From contig NZ_KB899411.1 of assembly GCF_000378205.1 (NCBI RefSeq), positions 1 to 64,000 on the forward strand: a DNA stretch of 64,000 bases. The letters are read 5' to 3'. The notes under the pieces were generated by a model that saw nothing but the letters and a program-made list of their open reading frames with translations, had not been told where the DNA came from and did no database searches. The position numbers were made by a program, and so were the translations under genes. Shown in pieces: positions 8,959 to 18,225 of this stretch (positions are counted from its first letter, which is position 1; each line of letters opens with the position of its first letter). The stretch comes from Sediminispirochaeta bajacaliforniensis DSM 16054. Its GTDB lineage: Bacteria; Spirochaetota; Spirochaetia; DSM-16054; Sediminispirochaetaceae.

Positions 8959-9978
8959 ATGATCGACGGATATAAACAACAGTTGGGATTAATGGCTACC
9001 GAACGTGGTATTAAACTGATCAAGGATACCTTTGAGCAGGAGCTTTCCAGAGGACTCGATCTGCAGAGAGTCAGCGCCCCCAAATTCCTCGAGGTAGGAG
9101 ACGGGCTTCAAGACGACCTTGCAGGAACCCAGGAACCGGTCAGTTTCCGAGTAAAACACCGCCCGGCTAACATCGAAATCGTACATAGCCTTGCAAAATG
9201 GAAAAGAATGGCCCTTTCCAGATACGGTTTTGCTCCTGATACGGGCCTGTACACCGATATGGATGCGATACGAAAGGATGAGGATGTCAGCGAAATCCAC
9301 AGCATCTACGTCGACCAATGGGACTGGGAAAAACGCATCACCCCTGAATATCGAAATTTGGACTACCTGAAGGAAACGGTGCGTTCGATCTATCTTGCAA
9401 TGCGAAAGACAGAGCAGATTGTCCACGAAGCATTTCCTATCATCGAACCTCGAATGCCTCATCAGATTACCTTCATCCACTCCGCCGAATTGGAAAAACG
9501 ATGGCCGGAACATACCCCAAAAGAACGCGAGGAGCTGGCTGCAAAGGAGTATGGAGCCTTCTTTCTCATCGGCATCGGTGCAAAACTTGCATCGGGTAAG
9601 CCCCACGATCTGAGGGCTGCCGACTACGACGACTGGATCACCGAAAACAGCGACGGCTATCAGGGGCTGAACGGCGACATCATTGTCTTTGATCACACCA
9701 GAGGGCGGGCCATGGAACTCTCCTCCATGGGGATTCGAGTCTCCCCGGAATCGCTGAAGGCCCAGCTCAGTGAGATGGGTCAGGAAGAGCGGCTCTCCTG
9801 GAGCTTCCACCGGGGTGTTATCGACGGATCTATTCCCCTCTCCATCGGGGGAGGAATAGGACAGAGCAGGCTCTGTATGTTGCGGCTTCATAAGATGCAC
9901 ATCGGAGAGGTTCAGGCAAGTATCTGGCCGGACTCAATGATCGAAGAATACGCAAAAATCGGGGTCTCCTTTCTATAG
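8959..9978 (+). CDS. asnA: Aspartate-ammonia ligase
   Basis: A 339-residue AsnA, the ammonia-dependent asparagine synthetase that adenylates aspartate and amidates it with ammonia. It resembles a class II synthetase core. Typical stretches are visible: RVSAPKFLEVGDGLQDDLAG, VHSLAKWKR, SIYVDQWDWE, DYLKETV and the C-terminal GGGIGQSRLCM. No ribosome binding site precedes the ATG, and the promoter lies just upstream (probably leaderless). Free asparagine from this enzyme complements the tRNA-bound asparagine made by the GatCAB route at 2.8-7.3 kb. Confidence 0.95.
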   Translation: MIDGYKQQLGLMATERGIKLIKDTFEQELSRGLDLQRVSAPKFLEVGDGLQDDLAGTQEPVSFRVKHRPANIEIVHSLAKWKRMALSRYGFAPDTGLYTDMDAIRKDEDVSEIHSIYVDQWDWEKRITPEYRNLDYLKETVRSIYLAMRKTEQIVHEAFPIIEPRMPHQITFIHSAELEKRWPEHTPKEREELAAKEYGAFFLIGIGAKLASGKPHDLRAADYDDWITENSDGYQGLNGDIIVFDHTRGRAMELSSMGIRVSPESLKAQLSEMGQEERLSWSFHRGVIDGSIPLSIGGGIGQSRLCMLRLHKMHIGEVQASIWPDSMIEEYAKIGVSFL

Positions 9979-9997
9979 AAAGAAGCCCCCCGCCCTT

Positions 9998-10432
9998 TTA
10001 TTCTCCGGGAAGGACCCCTTTCTTGAGTATGATGCATGCATACAACGCCTGATCACCGGTGGAAACCACCGCGTATGCGGATTTGGCCCGTTCGTAGAAG
10101 GCAAAGCGCTCAATATACTCAAAATCGGTAAAGCCTGTATGGTGACGTTTTACGATACTTCGGAACTCATCCCACCGTTTCGGCTTTGTCGAATCGCCGG
10201 GAACCACCTCAAGGAGCCCCGCCGGTTTTTCTACAAAGGTATCAAGAGGAAAAAGCTGGAGGATCGCGTCAAGCACCTCGGGCACATTGTGCCCGTCGCA
10301 GCGCACAAGCCGTTTTGCGCATGATGCATGGGGGAAGTTCCCGTCTCCGATGACAAGATCGTCTCCATGTCCCATCTCCATCAAAATTTTCAAAAGATCC
10401 GGGGGAAGGATCTTGGGAATACCTTTCAGCAT
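9998..10432 (-). CDS. fucU: RbsD/FucU-family L-fucose mutarotase-like protein
   Basis: A 144-residue FucU-type mutarotase, which interconverts alpha and beta anomers of a pyranose sugar. The FucU subgroup is indicated by MLKGIPKILPPDLLKIL, EMGHGDDLVIGDGNFP and RFAFYERAKSAYAVVSTG; the histidine in MGHGD is the usual catalytic residue. It is the last gene of the leftward sugar operon, 24 bp after the isomerase. It implies that the imported sugar is a cyclising aldose whose anomer matters to the next enzyme. Confidence 0.88.
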   Translation of the reverse strand: MLKGIPKILPPDLLKILMEMGHGDDLVIGDGNFPHASCAKRLVRCDGHNVPEVLDAILQLFPLDTFVEKPAGLLEVVPGDSTKPKRWDEFRSIVKRHHTGFTDFEYIERFAFYERAKSAYAVVSTGDQALYACIILKKGVLPGE

Positions 10433-10456
10433 ACTAACCTCCTCGTGCTTCCTGCC

Positions 10457-11881
10457 CTATTCGTGGCGATACAGCTCCCAGCCGAGATAACGCCCCGTCG
10501 CTTCCTCAATAATATCGGCGACAAGCCCCCGGCTCATGGCAATATGATGCTCAAAGCCATTCCGCGTGATGTGGCGAAGCAGGTTGTTCAAATTTTTGAC
10601 CTTACAGACCGCAATTCCCCCGTCCATGCCGTAGGGATCGTCGGTAAAGGCCCCCTCACCCAGATAGGATTTTATCACACCTCTGCGATCATCGGTGGAA
10701 ATTCGAAAGAAGGTAAAATATCCGGGTGCAACCTTTCCCTTAATCGCACCAAAACAGCGGTCGGGCCCGATGGTATTGCCCAAAATGTCGAGGTTGGAGA
10801 TCTCCAGCTCGCTTCCCATGAAACTCTTCGGGTAGTTCGAGCAGTGGGTACAGACGCAGGTATCGGCGCCGTAATCGAAATTGTTATTCCAGTCGAGGAA
10901 TCCCGGGGGATTCCCGGATGCAAGAAGAAGGGTATACATAGAGACAGCACCGGCAACATCCATCTCACAGGCAGAGGGCCTTTGCTTCTCTCCCATCATA
11001 CTCATGGTCAGGCAGGAAGCACAGCCGTAATTGTACTCCAGGGAGTCCCAACACTGTATGGCACTGGCATCCAATTCGTTTTCCTCCATGAAACGATTCA
11101 CGGCAACGGAGAAACGGGACTGAAGCAGAATATGCTCCTCGGAAATGCTCTTTGGAATCCTGCCATAGGCCCCTATGGCCTCACGCATCGATTTCACTGC
11201 GGGATCGGAGGTCCCGAGGGAACGGGCTGAAGCAAGGATCTCGGAGAGATCTATCGGCACCACCGTTATACCGGATGCCTGCAGCAGCTTCTCCGAAAAG
11301 CGGACCGTTTGGAACCCGGCAGGTCGTGCTCCAATGGCTCCGATACGGGCCCTTCGCAAGCCACGAACCGTCCGACAAACGGCGGCAAAGCGGTGAAGGT
11401 CGGCAAGAAATTCATCGCTTCGAAGATCGCAGGTATGGTGGGTCGTGTCGGTAAAATCGATACCGTACTGGTAGAGATTATTGCATACCGATATTTTTCC
11501 GCAGAAGGAATCTCTGCGCTGAAGGATACCGACCTTATCGTTTTCATCATTTGCGGCCTGGACCAACACGGGAACCTTAAGATCCGCCATGGTCAGGGTA
11601 TTCACAACCCCCAACTCGTCACCGAAATTGGGTAGTATGACGATGACTCCGTCGATATCACCCCGGTGTCCGTCGAAGAGTTCCGCGCAGAGTTTTGCAT
11701 CCCGATATGTCTCGATACAGCCGCTGGTGGTCTGCCCTTCATCGGGGATGACATAGTCGTAGCCGGTTTTATCCAGGATCTCCAGAAGCGCCCTGCGGTC
11801 GGTCAGGGCAAGCTCGGCATTGAAGATATTCCGTGTAGCGGGAATGATACCGAATGTAAGTTTTTTCTCCATGATTTTCAT
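10457..11881 (-). CDS. L-fucose isomerase-like aldose-ketose isomerase
   Basis: A 474-residue member of the fucose/arabinose isomerase superfamily, the shorter COG2407-like branch. Visible hallmarks are QCWDSLE near residue 272, the cysteine cluster YGCASC, ACEMDVAGAVSMY (metal-ligand Glu) and the downstream HCSN. Such enzymes use Mn2+ and a cis-enediol mechanism to interconvert an aldose and a ketose. Its ATG overlaps the permease stop (ATGA), so it is co-transcribed with the importer. In this cluster it would isomerise the imported sugar ahead of the kinase and transketolase on the other arm. The substrate is not readable from sequence. Confidence 0.82.
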   Translation of the reverse strand: MKIMEKKLTFGIIPATRNIFNAELALTDRRALLEILDKTGYDYVIPDEGQTTSGCIETYRDAKLCAELFDGHRGDIDGVIVILPNFGDELGVVNTLTMADLKVPVLVQAANDENDKVGILQRRDSFCGKISVCNNLYQYGIDFTDTTHHTCDLRSDEFLADLHRFAAVCRTVRGLRRARIGAIGARPAGFQTVRFSEKLLQASGITVVPIDLSEILASARSLGTSDPAVKSMREAIGAYGRIPKSISEEHILLQSRFSVAVNRFMEENELDASAIQCWDSLEYNYGCASCLTMSMMGEKQRPSACEMDVAGAVSMYTLLLASGNPPGFLDWNNNFDYGADTCVCTHCSNYPKSFMGSELEISNLDILGNTIGPDRCFGAIKGKVAPGYFTFFRISTDDRRGVIKSYLGEGAFTDDPYGMDGGIAVCKVKNLNNLLRHITRNGFEHHIAMSRGLVADIIEEATGRYLGWELYRHE

Positions 11882-12960
11882 GCGATCTCCGCCTCCTCAC
11901 GTTTTTTTGTTTCGCCGCCGGTCAGCGAGACCGACGAACGCGCCTTCATCTGCTGCTGCATCTGATCGAAGATAACAGCCGCAACAATAACGACTCCCTT
12001 GATAACATTCTGCCAGAACTCGGAAACCCCCATCATCACCAAACCATCGCCCAGGACCCCCATGACAAAGGCACCGATAATGGTTCCGCCGATGGTCCCG
12101 ATGCCACCCGAAAGGCTGGTCCCGCCGAGAACGGCAGCCGCGATTGCAGACATCTCATAGGTTTCACCGGTTGCAGGATGGGCGGCAACAAGCTGCGATG
12201 CGATGATAAGTCCCACGATGGCGGAACAGAAGCCGGAAAAGGCGTAGACAATCGTGGTTATTCGCTTCACCTTTACCCCGGACAACCTGGCAGCCCTGGC
12301 GTTGCCCCCGATGGCGTAAATGTGCCTGCCCAGAGGCGTCTTTTTGGCCACATAAATACCAATGGCAAGGATGATGATCAGAATCCAGATTGAAACGGGA
12401 ATACCGATGATCTTTCCGGCACCGAGGAAGGGAAATCCGGTGTTCCCAAGCCGTGGCTGTCCCTGAAGATTGGGGAAGGTGGCACCACCTGAGCGAATAT
12501 TAGCAAAGCCCCTGGCTATATACATCATGCCGAGGGTCCCGATAAATGGGGCCACATTGAAGCGTGTTATCACAAGACCGTTGACAAGCCCGATCAAGGT
12601 ACCGAGGACCAGGGTCAGAATGATAATGACCCATACATGATAGTAGATCGTCATGCGAAACATCGGAAGATTTAGGCCCTCATGGATCAAACCTCCCGCA
12701 ATCATGCCGCAAAGGCCGACAATGGAACCGACGGAGAGGTCGATCCCTCCGGTGATGATGACAAAAGTCATGCCGATGCCGAGGATTGCCGTAATCGCCA
12801 CATGCTTCGTGACGGTAAGGAGGTTTATCGGCGAAAGGAAATTGATCCCCCGATTCGACAACAGCAACGTAAAGGCAACGGTAAGAATGAACAAAGCGAT
12901 AAAGGTACGCGCCTGCATCAGAATCATACCGATCGAGATATTCTGTTTATTGTTTTTCAT
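11878..12960 (-). CDS. Ribose-type sugar ABC transporter permease
   Basis: A 360-residue RbsC-family inner-membrane permease with about nine hydrophobic segments. The family signatures GGIDLSVGS (near residue 71), NGLVITRF and the coupling region IGGNARAARLSGV are present. The C-terminus is an extended charged tail (ETKKREEAEIA). It lies between the ATPase gene (16-bp gap) and the isomerase gene (ATGA overlap). Confidence 0.94.
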   Translation of the reverse strand: MKNNKQNISIGMILMQARTFIALFILTVAFTLLLSNRGINFLSPINLLTVTKHVAITAILGIGMTFVIITGGIDLSVGSIVGLCGMIAGGLIHEGLNLPMFRMTIYYHVWVIIILTLVLGTLIGLVNGLVITRFNVAPFIGTLGMMYIARGFANIRSGGATFPNLQGQPRLGNTGFPFLGAGKIIGIPVSIWILIIILAIGIYVAKKTPLGRHIYAIGGNARAARLSGVKVKRITTIVYAFSGFCSAIVGLIIASQLVAAHPATGETYEMSAIAAAVLGGTSLSGGIGTIGGTIIGAFVMGVLGDGLVMMGVSEFWQNVIKGVVIVAAVIFDQMQQQMKARSSVSLTGGETKKREEAEIA

Positions 12961-12975
12961 GGTACTCCTCTTCGT

Positions 12976-14529
12976 TTAGTTCCGGCCTTCCCGCACAGCG
13001 GTGGTGATGTGCCCCACGGCCGAAGCCTCGACAAGGGCCTCTTCACTTGCCTCTTCCCGGGGGAAGATGCCGGTCACCGCCCCCTTCGACATAACGAGAA
13101 TGCGATCGGAAATCGCACGTAACTCTCTAATTTCGCTGGTGACAAAAATGATGCCGAGTCCCTGCCTGGCAAGCCTGTTCATGATGGAAAAAACTTCCCC
13201 CTTGGCGGCCACATCTATTCCCCGTGTAGGTTCGTCCATCAGAAGGATCTGGGGTTGGGTCAGGAGGCTTTTCCCTATTACGACCTTTTGCTGATTTCCT
13301 CCGGAAAGACTGCTTACCAAAACCGCTGAACCGGCGGTCTTCAGGGACATCTCACGAATAAGGCGATCAACCTCTCCCTGCTCATCCTTTTTCCGAAGAT
13401 GGATTCCCTTTATAGCGAGGCGAAAGAGACTGGCGAGAGTCATATTATCCGCCACCGACATGGTCGGAACCAAACCTTCCCGCTGCCGGTCCTCAGGGAT
13501 AAGTGCAAAACCATCCCGGATTCTTCCGGCGATGGTGGTGCTTAGGATCTTCTCCCCTTTGAGATACACCTCGCCGGTAGCCTCAGGATGCTCCCCGATG
13601 AGCGTCTCAAGCAGTTCCGACCGGCCCGCACCCATCAAACCGTAGATACCGAGAATTTCACCGGCATGAAGCGCAAAGGAAACATCGCGGACGCTGTAGC
13701 CCTCTCCCTCCCGGGGGAGATAGATGTGTTTACACTCAAGAATCGTATCACCAAGAGCATGGGCCTCTCCGGTAAAAATCTCATCCGACTCTCCGCCCAC
13801 CATCTGCTTAACAATCCACTGAAGATCGATGGAGGCTATCGTACTTTCCGTAACAAGGCGCCCATCCCGCAGAACGGTAATATAGTCACCGATCTGCAAA
13901 AGTTCTTCCAGCCTATGCGATATATAGACGATGGTAACCCCGTGGGCCCTCAGTTCATCGATCATCTCGAACAGTATATCGACCTCACTTGTAGAGAGGG
14001 CCGAGGTCGGCTCATCCATGATAAGAATCTCTGCATTCTGGGCAAGAGCCTTGGCAATCTCCACAATCTGCTGCTGGCCGATCCTCAAAGAACTCACCAA
14101 GACCCGGGGATCGATATCCTGTTTCAGCTTTTTCATGAGTAAAGCGGTAAACTCCTCCTGAGAGCCGTAATCCACTCGTCCGCCCTTTTTGATCTTTTCC
14201 CTTGCAATGAAAATATTGTCGCTGACGTTGAGATTGGGGAAGAGATTCATCTCCTGATATATAATGGAAATTCCCCTGGCCGCGGCATCGTTCGGAGAGA
14301 AGAAACGGCATTTTTCGCTCTTTAGGAAGATATCGCCGGAACTTGGCTGTTCAACTCCTGCGAGAATCTTCATCAAGGTTGATTTTCCCGCACCGTTTTC
14401 TCCCACAAGGACATTCACCTTTCCACGATATACGGTAAAATCAACATTACTCAGGGCAATCGTTCCAGGGTATTTCTTGTAGATTCCTTTTGCCTGAAGG
14501 ATAATCTCGTCTTCTTGCTGTTTCGCCAT
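12976..14529 (-). CDS. Ribose-type sugar ABC transporter, double ATP-binding subunit
   Basis: A 517-residue RbsA/MglA-type protein with two nucleotide-binding domains. The first is complete: Walker A GENGAGKST, the SLRIGQQQIVEIAKAL signature region and Walker B LIMDEPT. The second has GLMGAGRSE, a degenerate Walker A as usual, then LSGGNQQKV and LLMDEPTRGID. Start ATG 14529 follows GGAGGAAT and touches the stop of the upstream lipoprotein gene. It powers import of the sugar captured by the 15.3-kb binding protein. Confidence 0.94.
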   Translation of the reverse strand: MAKQQEDEIILQAKGIYKKYPGTIALSNVDFTVYRGKVNVLVGENGAGKSTLMKILAGVEQPSSGDIFLKSEKCRFFSPNDAAARGISIIYQEMNLFPNLNVSDNIFIAREKIKKGGRVDYGSQEEFTALLMKKLKQDIDPRVLVSSLRIGQQQIVEIAKALAQNAEILIMDEPTSALSTSEVDILFEMIDELRAHGVTIVYISHRLEELLQIGDYITVLRDGRLVTESTIASIDLQWIVKQMVGGESDEIFTGEAHALGDTILECKHIYLPREGEGYSVRDVSFALHAGEILGIYGLMGAGRSELLETLIGEHPEATGEVYLKGEKILSTTIAGRIRDGFALIPEDRQREGLVPTMSVADNMTLASLFRLAIKGIHLRKKDEQGEVDRLIREMSLKTAGSAVLVSSLSGGNQQKVVIGKSLLTQPQILLMDEPTRGIDVAAKGEVFSIMNRLARQGLGIIFVTSEIRELRAISDRILVMSKGAVTGIFPREEASEEALVEASAVGHITTAVREGRN

Positions 14530-14531
14530 TC

Positions 14532-15206
14532 CTATTCCTCCGGCTTTAGTTCCACGGGAGTGATAAGGATGCTCTTGCCTTCCACCCACTGGAAGGCGCC
14601 GAGAAAGGCGACTACTTTTCCCTGAAGCGCCTCACGATCAAGATCATTCAGTACCACGGCCTTTATCTTGTTATTCAGTTCGCGGGAGACATTGGCAAAT
14701 TCCAGCTGATTGGTAAAATCATCAAAATTAATAAAATCCATCGAGTCCCGAACGGCTGTTCCCTTTATAACAGGGCCTATCTGAATTTCGACCGGTTTAC
14801 CATCGGGACCGGTAAGGTCGAGAGAGATGGTGGATGCAGCCGACTCGGTGTTGACCGATACAACCTTTGCCGCACCGCTTACCATAAAATTAAAGGGTGC
14901 GGTAATCTCGATTCGATATCCATATTTCTCGATGGCCGTATCAGGTTTTTCCTTCAGCATGCCGAAAAGGGTGTCGGCTTCCACTGCCTTCTCCCTGATT
15001 CGGGGCAAAACACGCTCATTCCACATCGAATCGACATAGACTGCTGCATCGAATTCCCCGGTGTCGAAATAGATTGAAATCCCGCCATCCTCGTTCTCCT
15101 GCTCATCATCGTGTCGTACAATGGTACAGCCGCTGCCGAAGGTCAAAAAAACGACAAGCATAAGACCGAAGACCGGTGGGGCTGAATCTCTTATCATCAT
15201 GTGCAC
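14532..15206 (-). CDS. DUF2291-type lipoprotein of a sugar ABC operon
   Basis: A 224-residue predicted lipoprotein. The GTG start at 15206 is chosen because GAGGAG lies 6 nt upstream. The hydrophobic signal ends in FGSGC (Cys27) and is followed by an acidic linker (DDEQENEDGG). The mature part is a beta-rich domain resembling DUF2291, a family repeatedly found inside ribose-type ABC clusters; its function is unknown. It sits between binding protein and ATPase genes and may tether or deliver ligand at the membrane, which is speculation. Confidence 0.65.
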   Translation of the reverse strand: MHMMIRDSAPPVFGLMLVVFLTFGSGCTIVRHDDEQENEDGGISIYFDTGEFDAAVYVDSMWNERVLPRIREKAVEADTLFGMLKEKPDTAIEKYGYRIEITAPFNFMVSGAAKVVSVNTESAASTISLDLTGPDGKPVEIQIGPVIKGTAVRDSMDFINFDDFTNQLEFANVSRELNNKIKAVVLNDLDREALQGKVVAFLGAFQWVEGKSILITPVELKPEE

Positions 15207-15232
15207 AATGCGCTCCTCTTGGTGATATCAAA

Positions 15233-15257
15233 CCGGGTCGGGGCCTCCCCGACCCGG
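15233..15257 (-). other. Strong hairpin downstream of the sugar-binding-protein gene
   Basis: A perfect 11-bp GC-rich stem (CCGGGTCGGGG with CCCCGACCCGG, 3-nt loop) lies in the 78-bp gap between the binding-protein gene and the downstream lipoprotein gene. Only TTT follows on the minus strand, so it looks like an mRNA-protecting or attenuating hairpin that lets the binding protein be made in excess. Confidence 0.7.
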
Positions 15258-15284
15258 AAGATGGTGTCGAACTTTTCGATTATG

Positions 15285-16307
<1,023 letters not shown>

Positions 16308-16342
16308 TCAAACATTAATTTTCTATTTTTTTCTTTATTTTC

Positions 16343-16370
16343 TTGTTTTTATTTTGTTTTACTTTGTTTT
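16343..16370. promoter_or_regulatory. Three phased TTGTTTT repeats, candidate DeoR operator
   Basis: Copies of TTGTTTT have their G at 16345, 16356 and 16366, spaced 11 and 10 bp (one helical turn each). They lie in the 192-bp gap between the two divergent arms of the sugar regulon. Tandem T/G-rich repeats on one DNA face are typical targets of DeoR-family repressors, and such a regulator is encoded at 19712-20476. Confidence 0.6.
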
Positions 16371-16433
16371 ATACATATTTTTTCTTTGACTACTTTCGTA
16401 TACTATGCTATCCTTCACCTATATGGAGGCCAT

Positions 16434-17261
16434 ATGAAAAATAAATACCGGCTGTCTCACTCCGAAATAGCCATAAAAGCACGTAGTATCAGAAAAAAAA
16501 TCATCGAAATGAACGCTCACGCGGGGGCGGGACATACAGGTACGGATCTTTCCGAGGTCGATATCCTGGCGACTCTCTACTTTCATATCCTGAATGTCGA
16601 CAGCGAAAGGCCTGATGACCCTGATAGGGATCGTTTTATCCTCAGCAAGGGACATGGAGCCGGAGGCTATTATTGCACCCTCGCCGAAGCAGGATTCATC
16701 GAAGAAGAACTGCTGCAAACCTATTTGCAGGCGGATTCGAAATTACCGGGACATCCCGTCAGGCAGAAAACAGCCGGAGTGGAATTGAATACGGGAGCTC
16801 TCGGCCACGGTCTCCCGGTAGCCTTTGGCCTTGCTCTCGCGGCCAAAAAGCAAAACAAGAGTTGGAAAAGCTACGTCTTGCTCGGAGATGGGGAACTGGG
16901 CGAGGGCTCGAACTGGGAGGCTGCCATGGCGGCAAGTCATTACAAGCTGGACAATCTCACGGCGATTATCGACCGCAACACCCTGCAGCTTGCCGACCGT
17001 ACCGAGAAAATTATGGGGCTTGAGCCTCTGGCCGATAAGTGGAAGGCCTTTGGTTTCGAGGTACATCATGCTGATGGAAATGATCCCCAGTCATTACTGG
17101 AATGTTTTGCCAGTCTCGAGGTGGGAAATAATAGGCCGAAACTCATTATTGCCCGAACCACAAAGGGGAAAGGGATATCGTTTATTGAAGATAAGGCAGC
17201 CTGGCACCACAGGATTCCAGTGGGCAACGAAGTGTTTGCCGCAATCAAGGAGTTGGAATAA
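16434..17261 (+). CDS. Transketolase, N-terminal (thiamine diphosphate) subunit
   Basis: A 275-residue split transketolase N-subunit. ATG 16434 lies behind GGAGG. It carries the catalytic histidine context SKGHGAGGYY, GALGHGLPVAFG, and the ThDP/metal motif GDGELGEGSNWEAA ending in DRNTLQ. With the next gene it should form an A2B2 enzyme that moves two-carbon units between ketose and aldose phosphates. Split transketolases often have dedicated catabolic roles, and here the pairing with an FGGY kinase and sugar importer points to cleavage of a phosphorylated ketose. Confidence 0.92.
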   Translation: MKNKYRLSHSEIAIKARSIRKKIIEMNAHAGAGHTGTDLSEVDILATLYFHILNVDSERPDDPDRDRFILSKGHGAGGYYCTLAEAGFIEEELLQTYLQADSKLPGHPVRQKTAGVELNTGALGHGLPVAFGLALAAKKQNKSWKSYVLLGDGELGEGSNWEAAMAASHYKLDNLTAIIDRNTLQLADRTEKIMGLEPLADKWKAFGFEVHHADGNDPQSLLECFASLEVGNNRPKLIIARTTKGKGISFIEDKAAWHHRIPVGNEVFAAIKELE

Positions 17262-17262
17262 A

Positions 17263-18225
17263 ATGAAAGCGGGATTACGAGAAACAATGGTCGAAGTAAT
17301 GACCGAAGAGGCCGAAAAGGGTAAAAACCTTGTGGTCATGGTGAGCGACTCGACTTCAACATCAAAAATACAACCCTTTCAGGAAAAATTTCCGGAGAAG
17401 TTGGTGAATGTCGGTATTGCGGAACAAAATCTGATCGGTGCGGCGGCTGGGATGGCTCTGGGAGGAATGATTCCGATAACAGCGAATGCCGCCCCTTTTC
17501 TGATCGGCCGATCAAACGAGCAGGTCAAGAATGATATCTGCTACTCAAATACCAACGTAAAGCTTGTCGGACTCAATCCAGGCTTCGCCTATGGCCCCCT
17601 CGGTCCGACCCACCACTGCATCGACGACATATCGATCATGAGAGGCTTTGGAAATATTACGATCTTTGCCCCCCAGGATCCGAGAGAGGTCCGTGCCCTC
17701 TTTCACTACCTTCTTTCCCATGAGGGACCAGCCTATATTCGTCTCGATTCCCTCAGCTGCGAAAACCTGCCGGGCACATCGGAAATCTTCAAACCCGGGG
17801 CCCTAACCTTCCATAGAGGAGGAAGGGGGGACGATTCCGACCTTGCAATCATCTGTCTCGGTACCGCCTCTCATGCAGGCCTTGCCGCGGCCGAACGCCT
17901 CGCAGCCGAGGGCATTAATGCGGCAGTTGTCGGAATATCCTCCATTCGTCCCATAGACAGGGGGGCCCTTTCAGCGGTGATGGCAAGCTGCGGCAGGGTC
18001 CTTACCGTGGAAGAACACTCCGCTCATGGGGGAATAGGGAGCCTTGCGGCGGAAGTGATTGCGGAAAACGGGCTGTCGGCCATACTCAGGCGGCTTGCGG
18101 TACCGGAAGGCCAGTTTGCTCCCGCAAGTCCCGTTCCGGCGATTCGAAAAGGCTATCAGCTCGACAGCGAGGGAATCGTGGCTGCAACACATGCATTTCT
18201 CCGGGAAACAAGGAAGGACGATTGA
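17263..18225 (+). CDS. Transketolase, C-terminal (pyrimidine-binding) subunit
   Basis: A 320-residue partner subunit starting one base after the stop of the first subunit, with AAGGAG upstream. NVGIAEQNLIGAAAGMAL contains the glutamate that activates the ThDP aminopyrimidine. GPTHHCIDDISIMR contributes active-site histidines, and the C-terminal domain (TVEEHSAHGGIGS) is complete. Its stop overlaps the kinase start by one base. It needs the 16434-17261 product for activity. Confidence 0.92.
   Translation: MKAGLRETMVEVMTEEAEKGKNLVVMVSDSTSTSKIQPFQEKFPEKLVNVGIAEQNLIGAAAGMALGGMIPITANAAPFLIGRSNEQVKNDICYSNTNVKLVGLNPGFAYGPLGPTHHCIDDISIMRGFGNITIFAPQDPREVRALFHYLLSHEGPAYIRLDSLSCENLPGTSEIFKPGALTFHRGGRGDDSDLAIICLGTASHAGLAAAERLAAEGINAAVVGISSIRPIDRGALSAVMASCGRVLTVEEHSAHGGIGSLAAEVIAENGLSAILRRLAVPEGQFAPASPVPAIRKGYQLDSEGIVAATHAFLRETRKDD

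Noticed and set aside
8989-9900. 303-codon minus-strand frame opposite asnA
   Set aside because: asnA is unmistakable on the plus strand; the antisense frame shows no motifs.
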